From the NCBI RefSeq assembly GCF_025562715.2, contig NZ_JAPFCC010000001.1:886501-950500 (forward strand): a stretch of DNA of 64,000 nucleotides, in the 5' to 3' direction. Source of the DNA: Endozoicomonas gorgoniicola. Its GTDB lineage: Bacteria; Pseudomonadota; Gammaproteobacteria; Pseudomonadales; Endozoicomonadaceae. This document shows, in pieces, positions 1-9,229 of this stretch. The position numbers and the translations under genes were made by a program. Within the stretch, counting starts at the first letter, position 1. Every line of letters starts with the position of its first letter. Under the pieces are notes generated by a model. That model worked only from the letters and a program-made list of their open reading frames with translations, had not been told where the DNA came from and did no database searches.

Positions 1-588
1 GGCAGATTCTGTTGTTAATTATTACGACAGGAATAATCGACCACTTACAGAAACAGAATACAGGTATGCCTTGGGAATGGGCAACTTGCTTTCGTAAGAA
101 GTTGGTAAGGAATGGGAAGAGTGGCGGTTTAAGGCAGTATTCTGCACGACGGGTAAGGTATTGGCCTCACCCATTTATGCCTGAGTTATGCCTGAGTTTC
201 AGTTATACCCGCGAACAAAGCAGGAAGAGTCATTCTGTCGCTCAGCAGGAATGCTTGATGCGGCTTTCAGCAGTGGTTTCAGCTTCGGATACTGATCACC
301 TCTACCGCCCTGAATAGTGGCTGGCAAGGCGTTTTTTGGGTGATGCTGAGCAGGGATTCTGTGCTGGTGTTTCATAATTAGTTCCGCTGTGCGCACTTTC
401 GTTCCGGTTATTGTGCAATTTTTAGATTAGCAGGCTCACAGGGGCTTCTGAACTCTGGATTTGTACTTAATATGAATCTCTCGATTATGTTCTGCAAGGC
501 AATGTAATCAGGATGTTTGTTTTGTATCTGGACTGCAACCCGGTGCAGGTTGCAGATACCTTTTGCACCGGGTCGGGTCAGTCAGTGA
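1..588. other. stretch without a supported gene
   Basis: No convincing gene is seen before apeB. Two small open frames (12-317 plus, 199-396 minus) overlap each other, resemble no family I know and lack a good ribosome binding site. The only structure seen is the hairpin at 538-573 behind apeB. Confidence 0.4.
538..573 (-). terminator. hairpin behind apeB, possible terminator
   Basis: Perfect 10-bp arms (ACCCGGTGCA / TGCACCGGGT) with a 16-nt loop lie just downstream of the apeB stop on the minus strand. No strong T-tract follows, so rho-independent termination is uncertain. Confidence 0.4.
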
Positions 589-1902
589 TCAGGCGAATGG
601 CAGTCTGTTTTTTGCGAAGAAGCGTTGCAGAACCCGGGTTAACTGGAAGGCATCTCTAGTGCCGGCAGTCTCCCTGATAGAGTGCATACCGAAGGTTGGC
701 AGGCCTATATCCAGTGTTCGAATGCCCAGCTCGCCGGCTGTTAACGGACCAATGGTGCTGCCACAGGCAAGATCGGTGCGGGTAACGAAATACTGATAAT
801 CGGCACCCACTTCACGACACAGCATGCCAAACAGAGAGCAGGTTTCATCGTTGGAGGCATAACGCTGGTTGGCGTTGATTTTCAGTACTGCACCTTTATT
901 CAGGAGAGGCTGATGATTGCCTTCATGACGATCTGCAAAGTTCGGGTGAACGCCGTGGGCATTGTCGGCTGAAATAATCATGGACTGGCTGATGGCCCGG
1001 GCCAGGGCTTCAGTCGAGCCGGCAATCCGGTGCAGGATGGTTTTCAGCATAGGGCCCTGAGCGCCGGTGGCAGATTTGCTGCCGCACTCTTCATGGTCAT
1101 TGCACACCAGAACCATAGGGGCGGTGCTGTTTTCCAGTGACTCGATCATGGCCGTCATGCCCACATAGCAACTAAGCAGGTTGTCCAGCGCCGTGCTGAC
1201 GATAAACTCGTCTTTCAAACCGATAATGGCTGCGCCCTGTGTGTCATAGAAACTCAGGTCGTATTCCAGCACTTCCTGAACATCGATAACGCCTTCCACG
1301 GTCAGTTGCTCTTTCAGCAGGACGCGGAAATCGATTTTTTCATTCTTGTCCAGCTGGCACAGAATGGGCGGGATATCGGTTTGTGGGTTAATACTGCGGT
1401 TCTTGTTCGCTTCGCGATCCAGATGAATAGCCAGGCTGGGGATGTAGGCGATGGCCTTGCGGTAGTTGATCAGACTGGATTTCAGCTCGCCGGCAGTGTT
1501 GAGATAAAACACGCGACCGGCAATGGACAGGTCACGATCAAACCAGGGGTTCAGCAAGGCACCGCCATAGACCTCAACAGCCAGTTGCAGGTACTGGTGT
1601 CTGTGCAGTTCTGGTTGGGGTTTGACTTTCAGGCAGGGAAAGTCGGTATGCCCGCCCACCATGCGAAAGCCCTGTTGATGATCACCGTTGGTAAAGGCAA
1701 CAATGGATGAGTCGTTGCGGGTGATATAATAACGACCATTGTCTTTCAGTTGCCAGGCTTCAGACTCTAGCAGGCGCTGAAAACCGTGTTGCTCCAGTCT
1801 GTCAACCATATTTTTAACAGCGTGATAAGGGGTGGGGGATTCCCGCAGGAACTCGACCAGATTCTGGTTGAAGTTCTGTTGGGAAGAAGATGTTTGACTC
1901 AT
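589..1902 (-). CDS. apeB: M18 family aminopeptidase (ApeB/DAP2 type)
   Basis: A 437-residue cytosolic zinc aminopeptidase of family M18, expected to release N-terminal, often acidic, residues from peptides. Metal-site motifs are visible: GGHTDFP (H85, D87), the Asp near residue 240, the NDHEECGS block near residue 270 with the catalytic and metal-binding Glu pair, DNAHGVHPN near 313, and a C-terminal GMHSIRETAG with the last His. Length and motif order match the bacterial ApeB group (about 430 residues). The gene stands alone on the minus strand and is followed by a hairpin. Family assignment is firm; the preferred substrate is inferred from the family. Confidence 0.93.
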   Translation of the reverse strand: MSQTSSSQQNFNQNLVEFLRESPTPYHAVKNMVDRLEQHGFQRLLESEAWQLKDNGRYYITRNDSSIVAFTNGDHQQGFRMVGGHTDFPCLKVKPQPELHRHQYLQLAVEVYGGALLNPWFDRDLSIAGRVFYLNTAGELKSSLINYRKAIAYIPSLAIHLDREANKNRSINPQTDIPPILCQLDKNEKIDFRVLLKEQLTVEGVIDVQEVLEYDLSFYDTQGAAIIGLKDEFIVSTALDNLLSCYVGMTAMIESLENSTAPMVLVCNDHEECGSKSATGAQGPMLKTILHRIAGSTEALARAISQSMIISADNAHGVHPNFADRHEGNHQPLLNKGAVLKINANQRYASNDETCSLFGMLCREVGADYQYFVTRTDLACGSTIGPLTAGELGIRTLDIGLPTFGMHSIRETAGTRDAFQLTRVLQRFFAKNRLPFA

Positions 1903-2001
1903 AGAGACTCCTGATTTCAGCCGGATTACCAGCGAACCTGCTATTATTCCTGAAAAATATATCGGTGTCTTCCGGTTAGAAGTCGTTTTGAGAAGGAATC
2001 T

Positions 2002-2421
2002 CTATTGGCATTGGAATTTGACGGTGTACGTATACCCTGGGCCGATAGCATCATCTGCAATGGCTCCGCTGGTTGCTGCTACCAGTCCGGCGTCTTCACT
2101 TTTTTCATCTTTTGACAGTCCCCAGACAGCTCCGCCGACGTCTCTGGCAACTCTGGCCACTGTTTTCAGTGCCAAATAGTCACTTTCACTCATACTACCT
2201 GTGTAACGATACTCTTCGCTCAGTATGTAGGTGACCTTATGTTGTTTGTGGCAGAAATAGTCTGCCTGAGGCTTGGCTTCGTGGTAGCCGGAAGTGCGGT
2301 CATCGGTATTCAGAATAATCGTGTGGGTGCCTGAAACACCGGGCCGTACATCCTGATGGTGATTCAAGAATGAACAGCCTGATAGCAGGCTTCCTATAAC
2401 GATGAATCGTACAAATTGCAT
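2002..2421 (-). CDS. small predicted lipoprotein, unknown function
   Basis: A 139-residue protein that starts with a short basic and hydrophobic segment ending in the lipobox LLSGC, with Cys16 as the predicted lipidated residue. This indicates a signal peptidase II substrate anchored in the inner or outer membrane. The mature part has a glycine/alanine-rich stretch (around VGGAVWG and GAIADDAIG) and a C-terminal YTYTVKF strand. I do not recognise the family. It lies upstream of apeB on the same strand, about 100 bp away, with no evidence of a functional link. Confidence 0.7.
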   Translation of the reverse strand: MQFVRFIVIGSLLSGCSFLNHHQDVRPGVSGTHTIILNTDDRTSGYHEAKPQADYFCHKQHKVTYILSEEYRYTGSMSESDYLALKTVARVARDVGGAVWGLSKDEKSEDAGLVAATSGAIADDAIGPGYTYTVKFQCQ

Positions 2422-2445
2422 GGCTTGTCCTTTCTGATAATAAAC

Positions 2446-2486
2446 CTTCAGCGGGTGACTATTGAGACAAGAGTCGCCCGCTGAAG
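2446..2486. terminator. 15-bp-arm hairpin upstream of the lipoprotein gene
   Basis: Arms CTTCAGCGGGTGACT and AGTCGCCCGCTGAAG pair with one G-T mismatch around an 11-nt loop. It sits between the minus-strand carboxypeptidase gene (stop at 2652) and the lipoprotein start, and could end transcription of the former. The rest of 2422-2651 shows no convincing gene. Confidence 0.45.
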
Positions 2487-2651
2487 TTCAATGGATCAGT
2501 CAGGTAGCCGCCTGTTGGGCAATCTGCTCTTCAAGATGGCGTAGCGTGATTCTGAACCTGCGCCGGTCGCCAGCAGCAGAGGGACAATCGTTATGTTCTC
2601 CAGTGTCGAATGAAGATACCTTTATGAATAAAAATCTTAGCTCCCTGAAGC

Positions 2652-3854
2652 TTATAACGACTTATGAGCAGAAGAAATCATATCCTTGATACTCTTCAGC
2701 AATTTCTTCCGTTCAGTCGGGTCAATGTACGGCATATGACCACTCTGATAAACATCCAGAGTTACCCTCTCTTTAAATCGCTCTCTTAACTTGTGGGTTT
2801 TACGCTCTATTGCCCGGCACGGCACCACAAGATCGTATTGGCCGCAGGTCATGATGACTCTGGTTCTGGTCCTGGCTCTCAAAAAACTATCCATTGTGTC
2901 AATATCGCTATTAAATGGCACATAATAATTTGGTAAGAAATTACTCGGTTGCCTGGATTTCCATTGATAACTCTGAGGCTCATAATACCCGTTACTTGCC
3001 AGCCAGGTGGCCAGCCTGTCAACAATCGAAACATAGCTCTGTAGCAGCATCCCTCTATCGCTTTGTGGGTTCTTGCTATTGAGATCTTTTTTTACGTAAC
3101 GGCCATCATAATGGTCTATGGCCACGCGCTTCTGATTCACCAAAACATCATCAATGTCCATCAGGCTATAACTTAAGCCGTGGTTGAGCAACCAACTTAC
3201 TTCAAGCAAAGTGAGTTTGCTGACTTCATTAGCTATTTCATTTTCAAGCTGGGCAGAGGATTCAGGATAAACTGCCAGAGCCTTACGATAGTGTTCCACT
3301 GAAAACTGGCTAACATTGTTGTAATCCTCCTTTGGAATGAAGTTGTGGAAACTCATTATTGAAGCAACCGCAGGAAGGTAAATGTCTGCCCCTTCTGCCT
3401 GCGTGCTACTGGTCAAAGCGGGTGAAATCAGCACAAGGCCAGCCAGGCTTCTGAACTGTTCCGCAAATTTTCTGGCTATCCCAACCGCCCTGTGGGCACC
3501 ATAGGACTCACCAATAATATAAATAGCCCGACCGTAGAGGCGCTTTGTTGAAATGAGGTGATCAATGTATTGATAAAGGTCGCTTATATCATCTTCCTCA
3601 GTGAAATAAACATCCTCTTGCTCCTGTTCGCGATCTCCACGACTCCATGTTGTTTTACGATTAAAGCCGGTATCAGGAGGGTCTATAAACACCAGGTCAG
3701 CAATGGTTAAAAGGCTGTCAGGGCTTTCAGATAATGTCATATTAAAGTCTGTGTTCAACTCGTCCGGCTGCCTGACAGGGGCATGCTTTGGCCCGAGACC
3801 GCTTAAATGCAACATAATGGACGATGCTGAAGGACCACCATTCATGAAAAAAAT
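2652..3854 (-). pseudogene. serine carboxypeptidase (S10), C-terminal part, cut by IS
   Basis: This is the larger, downstream part of a peptidase S10 gene. The protein carries MNGGPSAS (oxyanion region), the nucleophile motif GESYGAHR, the Asp region GQYDLVVPC and the His region SGHMPYIDP, so the whole catalytic triad lies here. The reading frame runs into the IS end at 3855, where a GTG at 3869 inside the element could only give a leaderless product. The missing first 75 codons are at 5471-5696. Removing the IS and one 7-bp copy of the target joins both parts in frame as RPVIF-FMNGGPS, giving 473 residues, normal for S10. The rest of the gene looks undamaged, so the insertion appears recent. 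Confidence 0.9.
3848..3854. repeat. target-site duplication, left copy
   Basis: AAAAAAT directly abuts the left IS end and recurs at the right end. IS66-family elements usually duplicate 8 bp; here 7 bp match, possibly because one A was lost from the A-run. Confidence 0.75.
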
Positions 3855-5470
3855 GTAACTATTCAGCACCCAACAAAGGTTGATCGCTGTAATTCTTCAT
3901 CGCAATAAGCAAGGCTTCATAAACGTTATGCCCCTGCTTTCTCGCCGATGAGACATAACTTCGGATGCGGCTATACCATTCCGCCCCTTTCTTACTTCGG
4001 ATACATCCCGATATTTTCTGTTTTACCTTACCATTCCGGATGTCTCGCTCACTGCCATTGTTGTCGAAGGGTATTCTGAAGTCAGTCATGAACCTCAAGG
4101 TTGCTTCCTTGAATTTCACCAGTCGCTTGAACAGGTTAAAGGCTTTCGTATTTCTCACTTTTTCGTCGCCCCGCCGTTGTCGGAGGCGTTCCATATATTC
4201 GGCTTCCTCGGCCTGAGCCCTTTTCGCAGTCCGCTCGAACAGTGAACTAATCCGTTGGCGAATAGTCTCTGGCACCGCCTCCATGCCAATTTTTTTGAAA
4301 CCGTTGCTGAGATGCCAAGCCAGCCTTAGCATCCGCTGAAGGCGTGCAGCCAGATGGTTGCAATCCCGGTCAACAACACCCTGTAACTCCCGCAGGTGAT
4401 GAGCGTTGCACAGCACATGAAGAGCGGCATAGCGGAAGTAAGCCTTGTAATGGTCATGAACCAGTATTCCGGCAAAAGTCAGCAAAACGCCCATTGACTC
4501 TATGGCAGAGTGGCCTTTACTGGGATCAAGGTGATACAGCGTCCATTTTTCACTACGCAGGACATGCATCCACCACAGCGAACCAGCCACCCGCATGCCC
4601 GTCTCATCAGCGCCAGCAATGGGTTCGCTCTTAAGAGCATCGGCAATTGCCTGCTCGGTGCTGGCCAGTTGATCATAGGCATTTTCCTGAAACGCACAAA
4701 TGGAACCCGGACTGACTTCCAGCCCGAAAATATCCAGAAAAAACTGGGAAGCGCGTTTGTATGGCACCAACTGGTACTGGCAGAGATACACCGCCAGCGC
4801 CTGAGTAGCAGGTCCATACTGAACATGGGAGTCAACGCCTTCCGGGAAGCTGCCGAGGGTTACATGACCGCATTCACACTTTTTGACTTCCGCCACATGA
4901 GCCGTGACATCAAAGTGACCAAAACGACCAGGTTCGAACACCTGTCTCTCAACCAGCTTGACGACTTTAGCGGAACGTAATGAGCGATGGCAGCTCTCGC
5001 AGTTTATGACCGGATGGTATTGGGTACGCCCAGGGGCTTCGACCTGCCCAAGCGTAGAGCCCTTATGACCTTTTTGGCCACCGGGCTTGCGACCAGACTT
5101 CTCTCGTAAGCTTTTGGGGTTGGGCTTGTCGTCTTTCGGATCACTGTCCTTGTCCGGCGCCGTGCCAGATGAGTCTTTTGACTTGCCGGAAGGCTTGGCA
5201 TAACCATCAGTAGAAGGAGGCTTGCTACTGTTCCGGCTGTTGGTCTTGAGCCTGTCGCTCAGCTCCTTGTTCTCTGCTTCCAGTTTTGAAACTTGCTCAC
5301 TCAAACGAGTAATCTGCTCTTGTTGCTCGTTCACAGCAGTAAGGAGAGCGACGATAATCTGGAATTCGGGAGCGGGTTGACTCATGACGGGTAGATGTCT
5401 GAAAACTGTCTTTCAAAATGGCACAAAATCACAAAAATTCCAGTCTATCGTGTAGGGGCTGAATAGTTAC
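3855..5470 (-). mobile_element. IS66-family insertion sequence, single-transposase type (ISBst12-like)
   Basis: A complete 1616-bp element. Both ends begin with GTAACTATTCAGC reading inward (3855 onward, and the complement from 5470), with further partial matches inside; the GTAA start is typical of IS66 relatives. It contains one transposase gene and no tnpA/tnpB, as in the ISBst12 subgroup. The transposase stop codon lies inside the left terminal repeat. The element interrupts a serine carboxypeptidase gene and is flanked by a 7-bp direct repeat, so it moved in by transposition and looks intact. Confidence 0.92.
3859..5385 (-). CDS. IS66-family transposase (TnpC type)
   Basis: A 508-residue DDE transposase. 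It starts with a leucine-rich coiled coil (about residues 10-48), followed by a basic, Ser/Lys-rich linker with GRKPGGQKGH, which is typical of IS66 TnpC. Next come a zinc-finger-like region with CESCHRS and CECG, and the catalytic core. The catalytic residues seen are the Asp of GADETGMR, the Asp in the VHDHYKAY block and the Glu of NNGSERDIRNGK. Length and order are complete and no frame damage is seen, so it may be active. It is the only gene in the element. Confidence 0.95.
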   Translation of the reverse strand: MSQPAPEFQIIVALLTAVNEQQEQITRLSEQVSKLEAENKELSDRLKTNSRNSSKPPSTDGYAKPSGKSKDSSGTAPDKDSDPKDDKPNPKSLREKSGRKPGGQKGHKGSTLGQVEAPGRTQYHPVINCESCHRSLRSAKVVKLVERQVFEPGRFGHFDVTAHVAEVKKCECGHVTLGSFPEGVDSHVQYGPATQALAVYLCQYQLVPYKRASQFFLDIFGLEVSPGSICAFQENAYDQLASTEQAIADALKSEPIAGADETGMRVAGSLWWMHVLRSEKWTLYHLDPSKGHSAIESMGVLLTFAGILVHDHYKAYFRYAALHVLCNAHHLRELQGVVDRDCNHLAARLQRMLRLAWHLSNGFKKIGMEAVPETIRQRISSLFERTAKRAQAEEAEYMERLRQRRGDEKVRNTKAFNLFKRLVKFKEATLRFMTDFRIPFDNNGSERDIRNGKVKQKISGCIRSKKGAEWYSRIRSYVSSARKQGHNVYEALLIAMKNYSDQPLLGAE

Positions 5471-5477
5471 AAAAAAT
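5471..5477. repeat. target-site duplication, right copy
   Basis: AAAAAAT adjoining the right IS end; it pairs with the copy at 3848-3854. Its presence shows that the flanking halves belong to one gene. Confidence 0.75.
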
Positions 5478-5696
5478 CACCGGTCTTTGGGGGTCGGCCT
5501 GGTTCTTGTGGTAGTAAAATCCCGAAGCCATCACCTCCCTCCCGTTTTCAGAAGTGAACGTGTAGCTGTCAAGCTCCATAATGAAGCCCTCATAAGCTCC
5601 GTCAAGAGAAATATCGAAGGGCTCTTCTGAGTAAGCAGCCAACGAAAAGAGGAACACCAGCGAGGCAAGAGGAATCAGATGTTTTAATTTATTCAT
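5471..5696 (-). pseudogene. serine carboxypeptidase (S10), N-terminal part with signal peptide
   Basis: The first 75 codons of the gene whose remainder is at 2652-3854. The start MNKLKHLIPLASLVFLFS is a good Sec signal peptide with probable cleavage after the AAYS region, so the intact enzyme would be exported. The following GFYYHKNQADPQRPVIF matches the front of the S10 core, just before the NGGPS motif. Beyond the IS junction the frame continues a few codons into the element (CNYSAPTR, then stop), so any product is a short dead fragment. Confidence 0.88.
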
Positions 5697-6040
5697 ATAT
5701 AGTTCTACTTTTTTAGCTTATTGCTTAGAGTGCCTTGTTATGCCTAAGTTCCCATGAAAGGTTGAAAACCGGATGAACCAGCGAGAAACCTGACCTCTGA
5801 TAAACACGTCGTATTCTTCACCATGCTCCATAAAGGTGGTGATGTCCTTTTACAGACAGGTCGAAGACCGCTGGTCACTGTGATTTTTACGGGTTTATAA
5901 ATGTTGTAGGGCAGAAGCTGTGTGTGGCTTATTGGTGCGAATGGTTTAGTTTCTAATTGCCGCAGAGTGTGACCTTTGCGGCGTTAGGAAGGACATTGCG
6001 GATTGTAAAGGTATGCAGGATTGACTGTTGTGGCAGTCCC
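5697..6040. other. intergenic, promoter side of the carboxypeptidase and 3' side of minE
   Basis: No gene is supported here. It must hold the promoter of the interrupted carboxypeptidase gene (read leftward) and the end of the min operon. A weak hairpin with arms GCCGCA / TGCGGC at 5959-5982 follows minE but has no T-tract. A small frame at 5953-6183 is a shadow of minE. Confidence 0.4.
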
Positions 6041-6295
6041 TTATGCATCAGGTAGTTGTACGTTGACTTCCAGTATTGAGTAATCGCCTTCCCGGTCCAG
6101 TCTGATGGAGATGCCATCCTCGCTGACTTCAATGTACTTGCGAACAACATCCAGAATGTCTTTCTGCATGGCAGGTAGTACATTTTTGGTTGAACGGCTC
6201 ATACGTTCATGGGCAACAATAATCTGTAGACGTTCCTTGGCGGTCTCTGCACTTTTATCTTCTTTGTTGCTGCGAAAAAGCTGAAGTAAGCTCAT
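6041..6295 (-). CDS. minE: cell division topological specificity factor MinE
   Basis: An 84-residue protein matching MinE in length and layout. The N-terminal amphipathic stretch (MSLLQLFRSN) targets the membrane, the anti-MinCD segment follows (AKERLQIIVAHER), and a C-terminal dimerisation domain ends in LEVNVQLPD. MinE stimulates the MinD ATPase and drives pole-to-pole oscillation, leaving mid-cell free for FtsZ. It is the last gene of minC-minD-minE, starting 3 bp after minD. Confidence 0.97.
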   Translation of the reverse strand: MSLLQLFRSNKEDKSAETAKERLQIIVAHERMSRSTKNVLPAMQKDILDVVRKYIEVSEDGISIRLDREGDYSILEVNVQLPDA

Positions 6296-6298
6296 GCA

Positions 6299-7108
6299 TT
6301 ATCCCCCAAACATCCGTTGTAAAAAGCCTTTTTTCGGTGCTTCCAGAAAGCGATGAGGGATGTCTGTCCCGAGGAAGCGTTCCGTCATGTCTTTGTAGGC
6401 CTGACCGGCGTCACTTTCTTCCTGGTGAATGACCGGAATGCCCTGGTTTGAGGCTTTCAGGACGGACAGTGATTCCGGTATGACGCCCAGCAGGGGAATG
6501 GCAAGAATGTCCTTGACGTCTTCAACGTTGAGCATCTCGCCCCGTTTTACCCGTTCCGGATTGTAGCGGGTCAGCAGAAGCTGTTCCTTGACCGGTTCAA
6601 GGTTTTGCTCGGCACGGCGGGAACGACTTTGCAGAATACCCAGTATGCGGTCGGAATCCCTGACAGAAGAGACTTCCGGATTGGTGGTGATAATGGCTTC
6701 GTCGGCAAAGTAGAGTGCCATCAATGCGCCATGCTCAATGCCTGCAGGAGAGTCACAGACGATGTACTCAAAATCTTTGGCCAGTTCCTCGAGGACTGTC
6801 TGCACTCCGTCTCTGGTGAGTGCCTCCTTGTCCCGGGTCTGGGAGGCGGGGAGTACTGCCAGATTTTCTGTGCGTTTATCACGGATCAGAGCCTGATGCA
6901 GGGCGGCTTCGCCGTTGATGACATTCACGAGGTCGTAGACGACGCGTCGTTCACAGCCCATGACCAGGTCAAGATTTCTCAGACCTACGTCAAAATCAAT
7001 AACGACAGTGCGATGCCCTTGTAATGCCAGGCCGGTGGCGAATGAGGCGCTGGTCGTTGTTTTACCAACACCTCCTTTTCCTGAGGTAACAACGATAATA
7101 CGGGCCAA
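6299..7108 (-). CDS. minD: septum site-determining ATPase MinD
   Basis: A 269-residue deviant Walker-A ATPase of the ParA/MinD family. It has KGGVGKTTT near residue 11, the VIDFDVGLRNLD switch region, CDSPAGIE, and a C-terminal amphipathic membrane-targeting tail (KKGFLQRMFGG). It binds the inner membrane with ATP and recruits MinC and MinE. It is in the centre of the min operon, 42 bp after minC and 3 bp before minE. Confidence 0.98.
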   Translation of the reverse strand: MARIIVVTSGKGGVGKTTTSASFATGLALQGHRTVVIDFDVGLRNLDLVMGCERRVVYDLVNVINGEAALHQALIRDKRTENLAVLPASQTRDKEALTRDGVQTVLEELAKDFEYIVCDSPAGIEHGALMALYFADEAIITTNPEVSSVRDSDRILGILQSRSRRAEQNLEPVKEQLLLTRYNPERVKRGEMLNVEDVKDILAIPLLGVIPESLSVLKASNQGIPVIHQEESDAGQAYKDMTERFLGTDIPHRFLEAPKKGFLQRMFGG

Positions 7109-7150
7109 GTTAAACTTCCTGAATACCTGATTAACTGGAGGCTCCAGTAT

Positions 7151-7921
7151 TTATGAAAGAGCGGCTATGTGCAAGTGATCGTCGTCAAGGAAAACCTGTG
7201 CGTTCAAACCCCAGCGATGACTCCAGAGGCTGTTCTGGTCTTTACTGGTCAATTTGTACTGTCCACTGATTGAGACCAGCTCTGCCTCAAACTGATTACA
7301 GAAGATGCGAGCCTTTTTGTCGCCGTTAATGCCTGCAAGTACGCGTCCCCGGCATGGGCCATAGACGTGAATATGTCCTCCGGCCAGAAGCTCTGCCCCT
7401 TCACTGACCTGCCCCAGAACAATAAGGTCGCCTTCAGAATGAAGCTGCTGACCGGACCGAACCGGACGGCTGACGATGGTCGCTTCGGCCCGGGCGGGGT
7501 CTGCTTTATGTTTCTCTACAGGAATACTTGAATCCGGCTGGCTCAGCATGACCACATTGCTGCCTGTCGGCGCGGAATGTCTTTTTTGTTTCTGATGGGG
7601 CAGCCAGGCAACTCCTGCCAGTCTGGCCGTTTTTTTATGGTACTCGGTGCCGCCGCGAAGTGCGACAAGAACCATGCCGGTATGATGAAGAAGGTGTTGT
7701 ATGCTGACCAGGTTCAGTTCTTCATTGTCGTTTTCCAGTTTATCCAGATCCAGAACGACAGGTGTCTGCTGGAAGAAGTGTGGAGCCTTGCTGGTCATAC
7801 CCTCCAGTTGTTGTTTCAGCCGCCTGTGGCTGGTGGTATGCAGTTCCAGGGTGGTCAGTGTGTAGAGGCCGCCTTTCAGCTGAAAGGCGGGCGGATATTT
7901 GGAGTTAACGATAGAGGCCAT
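7151..7921 (-). CDS. minC: septum site-determining protein MinC
   Basis: Inhibitor of FtsZ polymerisation. The N-terminal domain (about residues 1-110) is followed by a Pro/Ser/Ala-rich linker and the C-terminal right-handed beta-helix with GQVSEGAELLAGG, HVYGPCRGR and GINGDKKARI, which binds MinD. I use the ATG at 7921 (MASIVNS...), giving 256 residues. An in-frame GTG at 7933, with AGAG a few bases before it, would add four residues. It is the first gene of minCDE and diverges from lpxL. Confidence 0.95.
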   Translation of the reverse strand: MASIVNSKYPPAFQLKGGLYTLTTLELHTTSHRRLKQQLEGMTSKAPHFFQQTPVVLDLDKLENDNEELNLVSIQHLLHHTGMVLVALRGGTEYHKKTARLAGVAWLPHQKQKRHSAPTGSNVVMLSQPDSSIPVEKHKADPARAEATIVSRPVRSGQQLHSEGDLIVLGQVSEGAELLAGGHIHVYGPCRGRVLAGINGDKKARIFCNQFEAELVSISGQYKLTSKDQNSLWSHRWGLNAQVFLDDDHLHIAALS

Positions 7922-8100
7922 GAATGTAACCACAATTCTCTGAAGCCTGATGTTCCGCTGAGGGTAATAGGCTGGGTGTCAAATCACAAGTACTTTCAAA
8001 CGAGTTTTTTAACGAGGGTTTTGTTTTGGTCAGTGACAATGTTTCGGTTTTCGCTTATTAATGACTCTGCTCGTTCAATAATGTAGTTGAGTCAGGGCTT

Positions 8101-9045
8101 ATGTCGAAAAAAATTAGAAATACAACAAAGGCCGACCCATTTTGCTGGTCTTTTCTTCACCCCCGTTACTGGCTGACCTGGCTTGGGCTGGGCCTGACGA
8201 TTCTGCCTTCCTGGCTGCCATACCCGGTTCTGGTGCGGTTCGGCAGCTGGATTGGCAGAAGGCTGTATTATCGTGGCGGCAAGCGTGTAGATATTGCCAG
8301 GGTGAACCTTGATAAGTGTTTTCCCGAGAAAACAGCTCAGGAGCGTGAAGCTCTGCTGAAAGCCAACTTTGAGTCGGTGGGTATCGGTTTGATGGAAGTG
8401 GTCATAGCCTGGTGGTGGCCCCGGTCACGCCTGGAAAAACTGGTTCGCTTTAAAGGTCTGGAGCATCTTGATTCTCCTCAGGGAAAGCTGTTGCTGATTA
8501 TGCACTTTACCACCATCGAAATTGCAGGTGCTTTTATCACCCTGCGCCATAGTCTTGACGCCACCTACAGAGAGCACAAAAACCCTGTGTTTGAATATAT
8601 GCAGAGAAAACAGCGTCAGCGCTACGACCGGCGTAGCCGTTTGCTCGGCAGAAGGGATGTTCGGGGAATGCTGCGATCGCTGCGCGAGGGGCGAACAGTC
8701 TGGTATTCACCTGACCAGGATTATGGCCGTAAGCACAGTGTATTTGTCCCTTTTTTCGGGGTGCAGGCGGCTACCGTAACCGGTATATCAAGAATGGCAA
8801 AAATGGGCAGGGCGCAAGTGGTACCCATGGTGCTGACCCGTTTGCCCAATGCTGAAGGGTATGAGCTGGAAATTTTTGAGGGCTGGAGCGACTTCCCTGA
8901 AGGTGATGATCATAAGGATGCTCAGACTGTGAATCGTTTTATCGAAGCCCAGGTGAGAAAACGTCCCGAACAGTATATGTGGTTGCACAGGCGTTTTAAG
9001 ACTCGCCCTGAGGGGGAAGCGGGTTTTTATAAAAAAGCCCGATAG
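8101..9045 (+). CDS. lpxL: lipid A biosynthesis acyltransferase, LpxL/HtrB family
   Basis: A 314-residue inner-membrane late acyltransferase of lipid A synthesis. A hydrophobic N-terminal anchor (about residues 25-50, WLTWLGLGLTILPSWLP) is followed by the acyltransferase core with the H-x4-E motif HFTTIE near residue 135 and a later PDQDYGRKHSVFVPFFG block typical of the family. It should transfer a secondary acyl chain from acyl-ACP to Kdo2-lipid IVA; whether it is LpxL, LpxP or LpxM cannot be settled by eye, although the motif resembles LpxL/LpxP. It diverges from minC. Confidence 0.88.
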   Translation: MSKKIRNTTKADPFCWSFLHPRYWLTWLGLGLTILPSWLPYPVLVRFGSWIGRRLYYRGGKRVDIARVNLDKCFPEKTAQEREALLKANFESVGIGLMEVVIAWWWPRSRLEKLVRFKGLEHLDSPQGKLLLIMHFTTIEIAGAFITLRHSLDATYREHKNPVFEYMQRKQRQRYDRRSRLLGRRDVRGMLRSLREGRTVWYSPDQDYGRKHSVFVPFFGVQAATVTGISRMAKMGRAQVVPMVLTRLPNAEGYELEIFEGWSDFPEGDDHKDAQTVNRFIEAQVRKRPEQYMWLHRRFKTRPEGEAGFYKKAR

Positions 9046-9130
9046 GGTTCGGCGGTGTGTCGGCTGATTAACCCTCGGCGAGTTGGTTTGCTATAGCAAG
9101 TATGCCTTTCTACAGTTTTATATAGAAACT

Positions 9131-9156
9131 ATTTGTATAAAGAATTTGTATAAAGA
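9131..9156 (+). repeat. 13-bp tandem repeat ahead of an unknown gene
   Basis: ATTTGTATAAAGA occurs twice head to tail about 75 bp before the 9230 gene, in AT-rich DNA that could serve as promoter. Confidence 0.7.
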
Positions 9157-9229
9157 ATGCCGGGACAGTGGGTCGTTGAGCCTTTAATTACAGTCGGCAG
9201 TTCATCAATAGCAGCAGGGAGGCTGATCA

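Noticed and set aside
12..317. 101-codon frame at the left edge
   Set aside because: No family match, no site, and a competing overlapping frame.
2487..2651. Minus-strand frame ending RHLEEQIAQQAAT
   Set aside because: It looks coding in places but has no start codon or recognised family; possibly a remnant, not enough to annotate.
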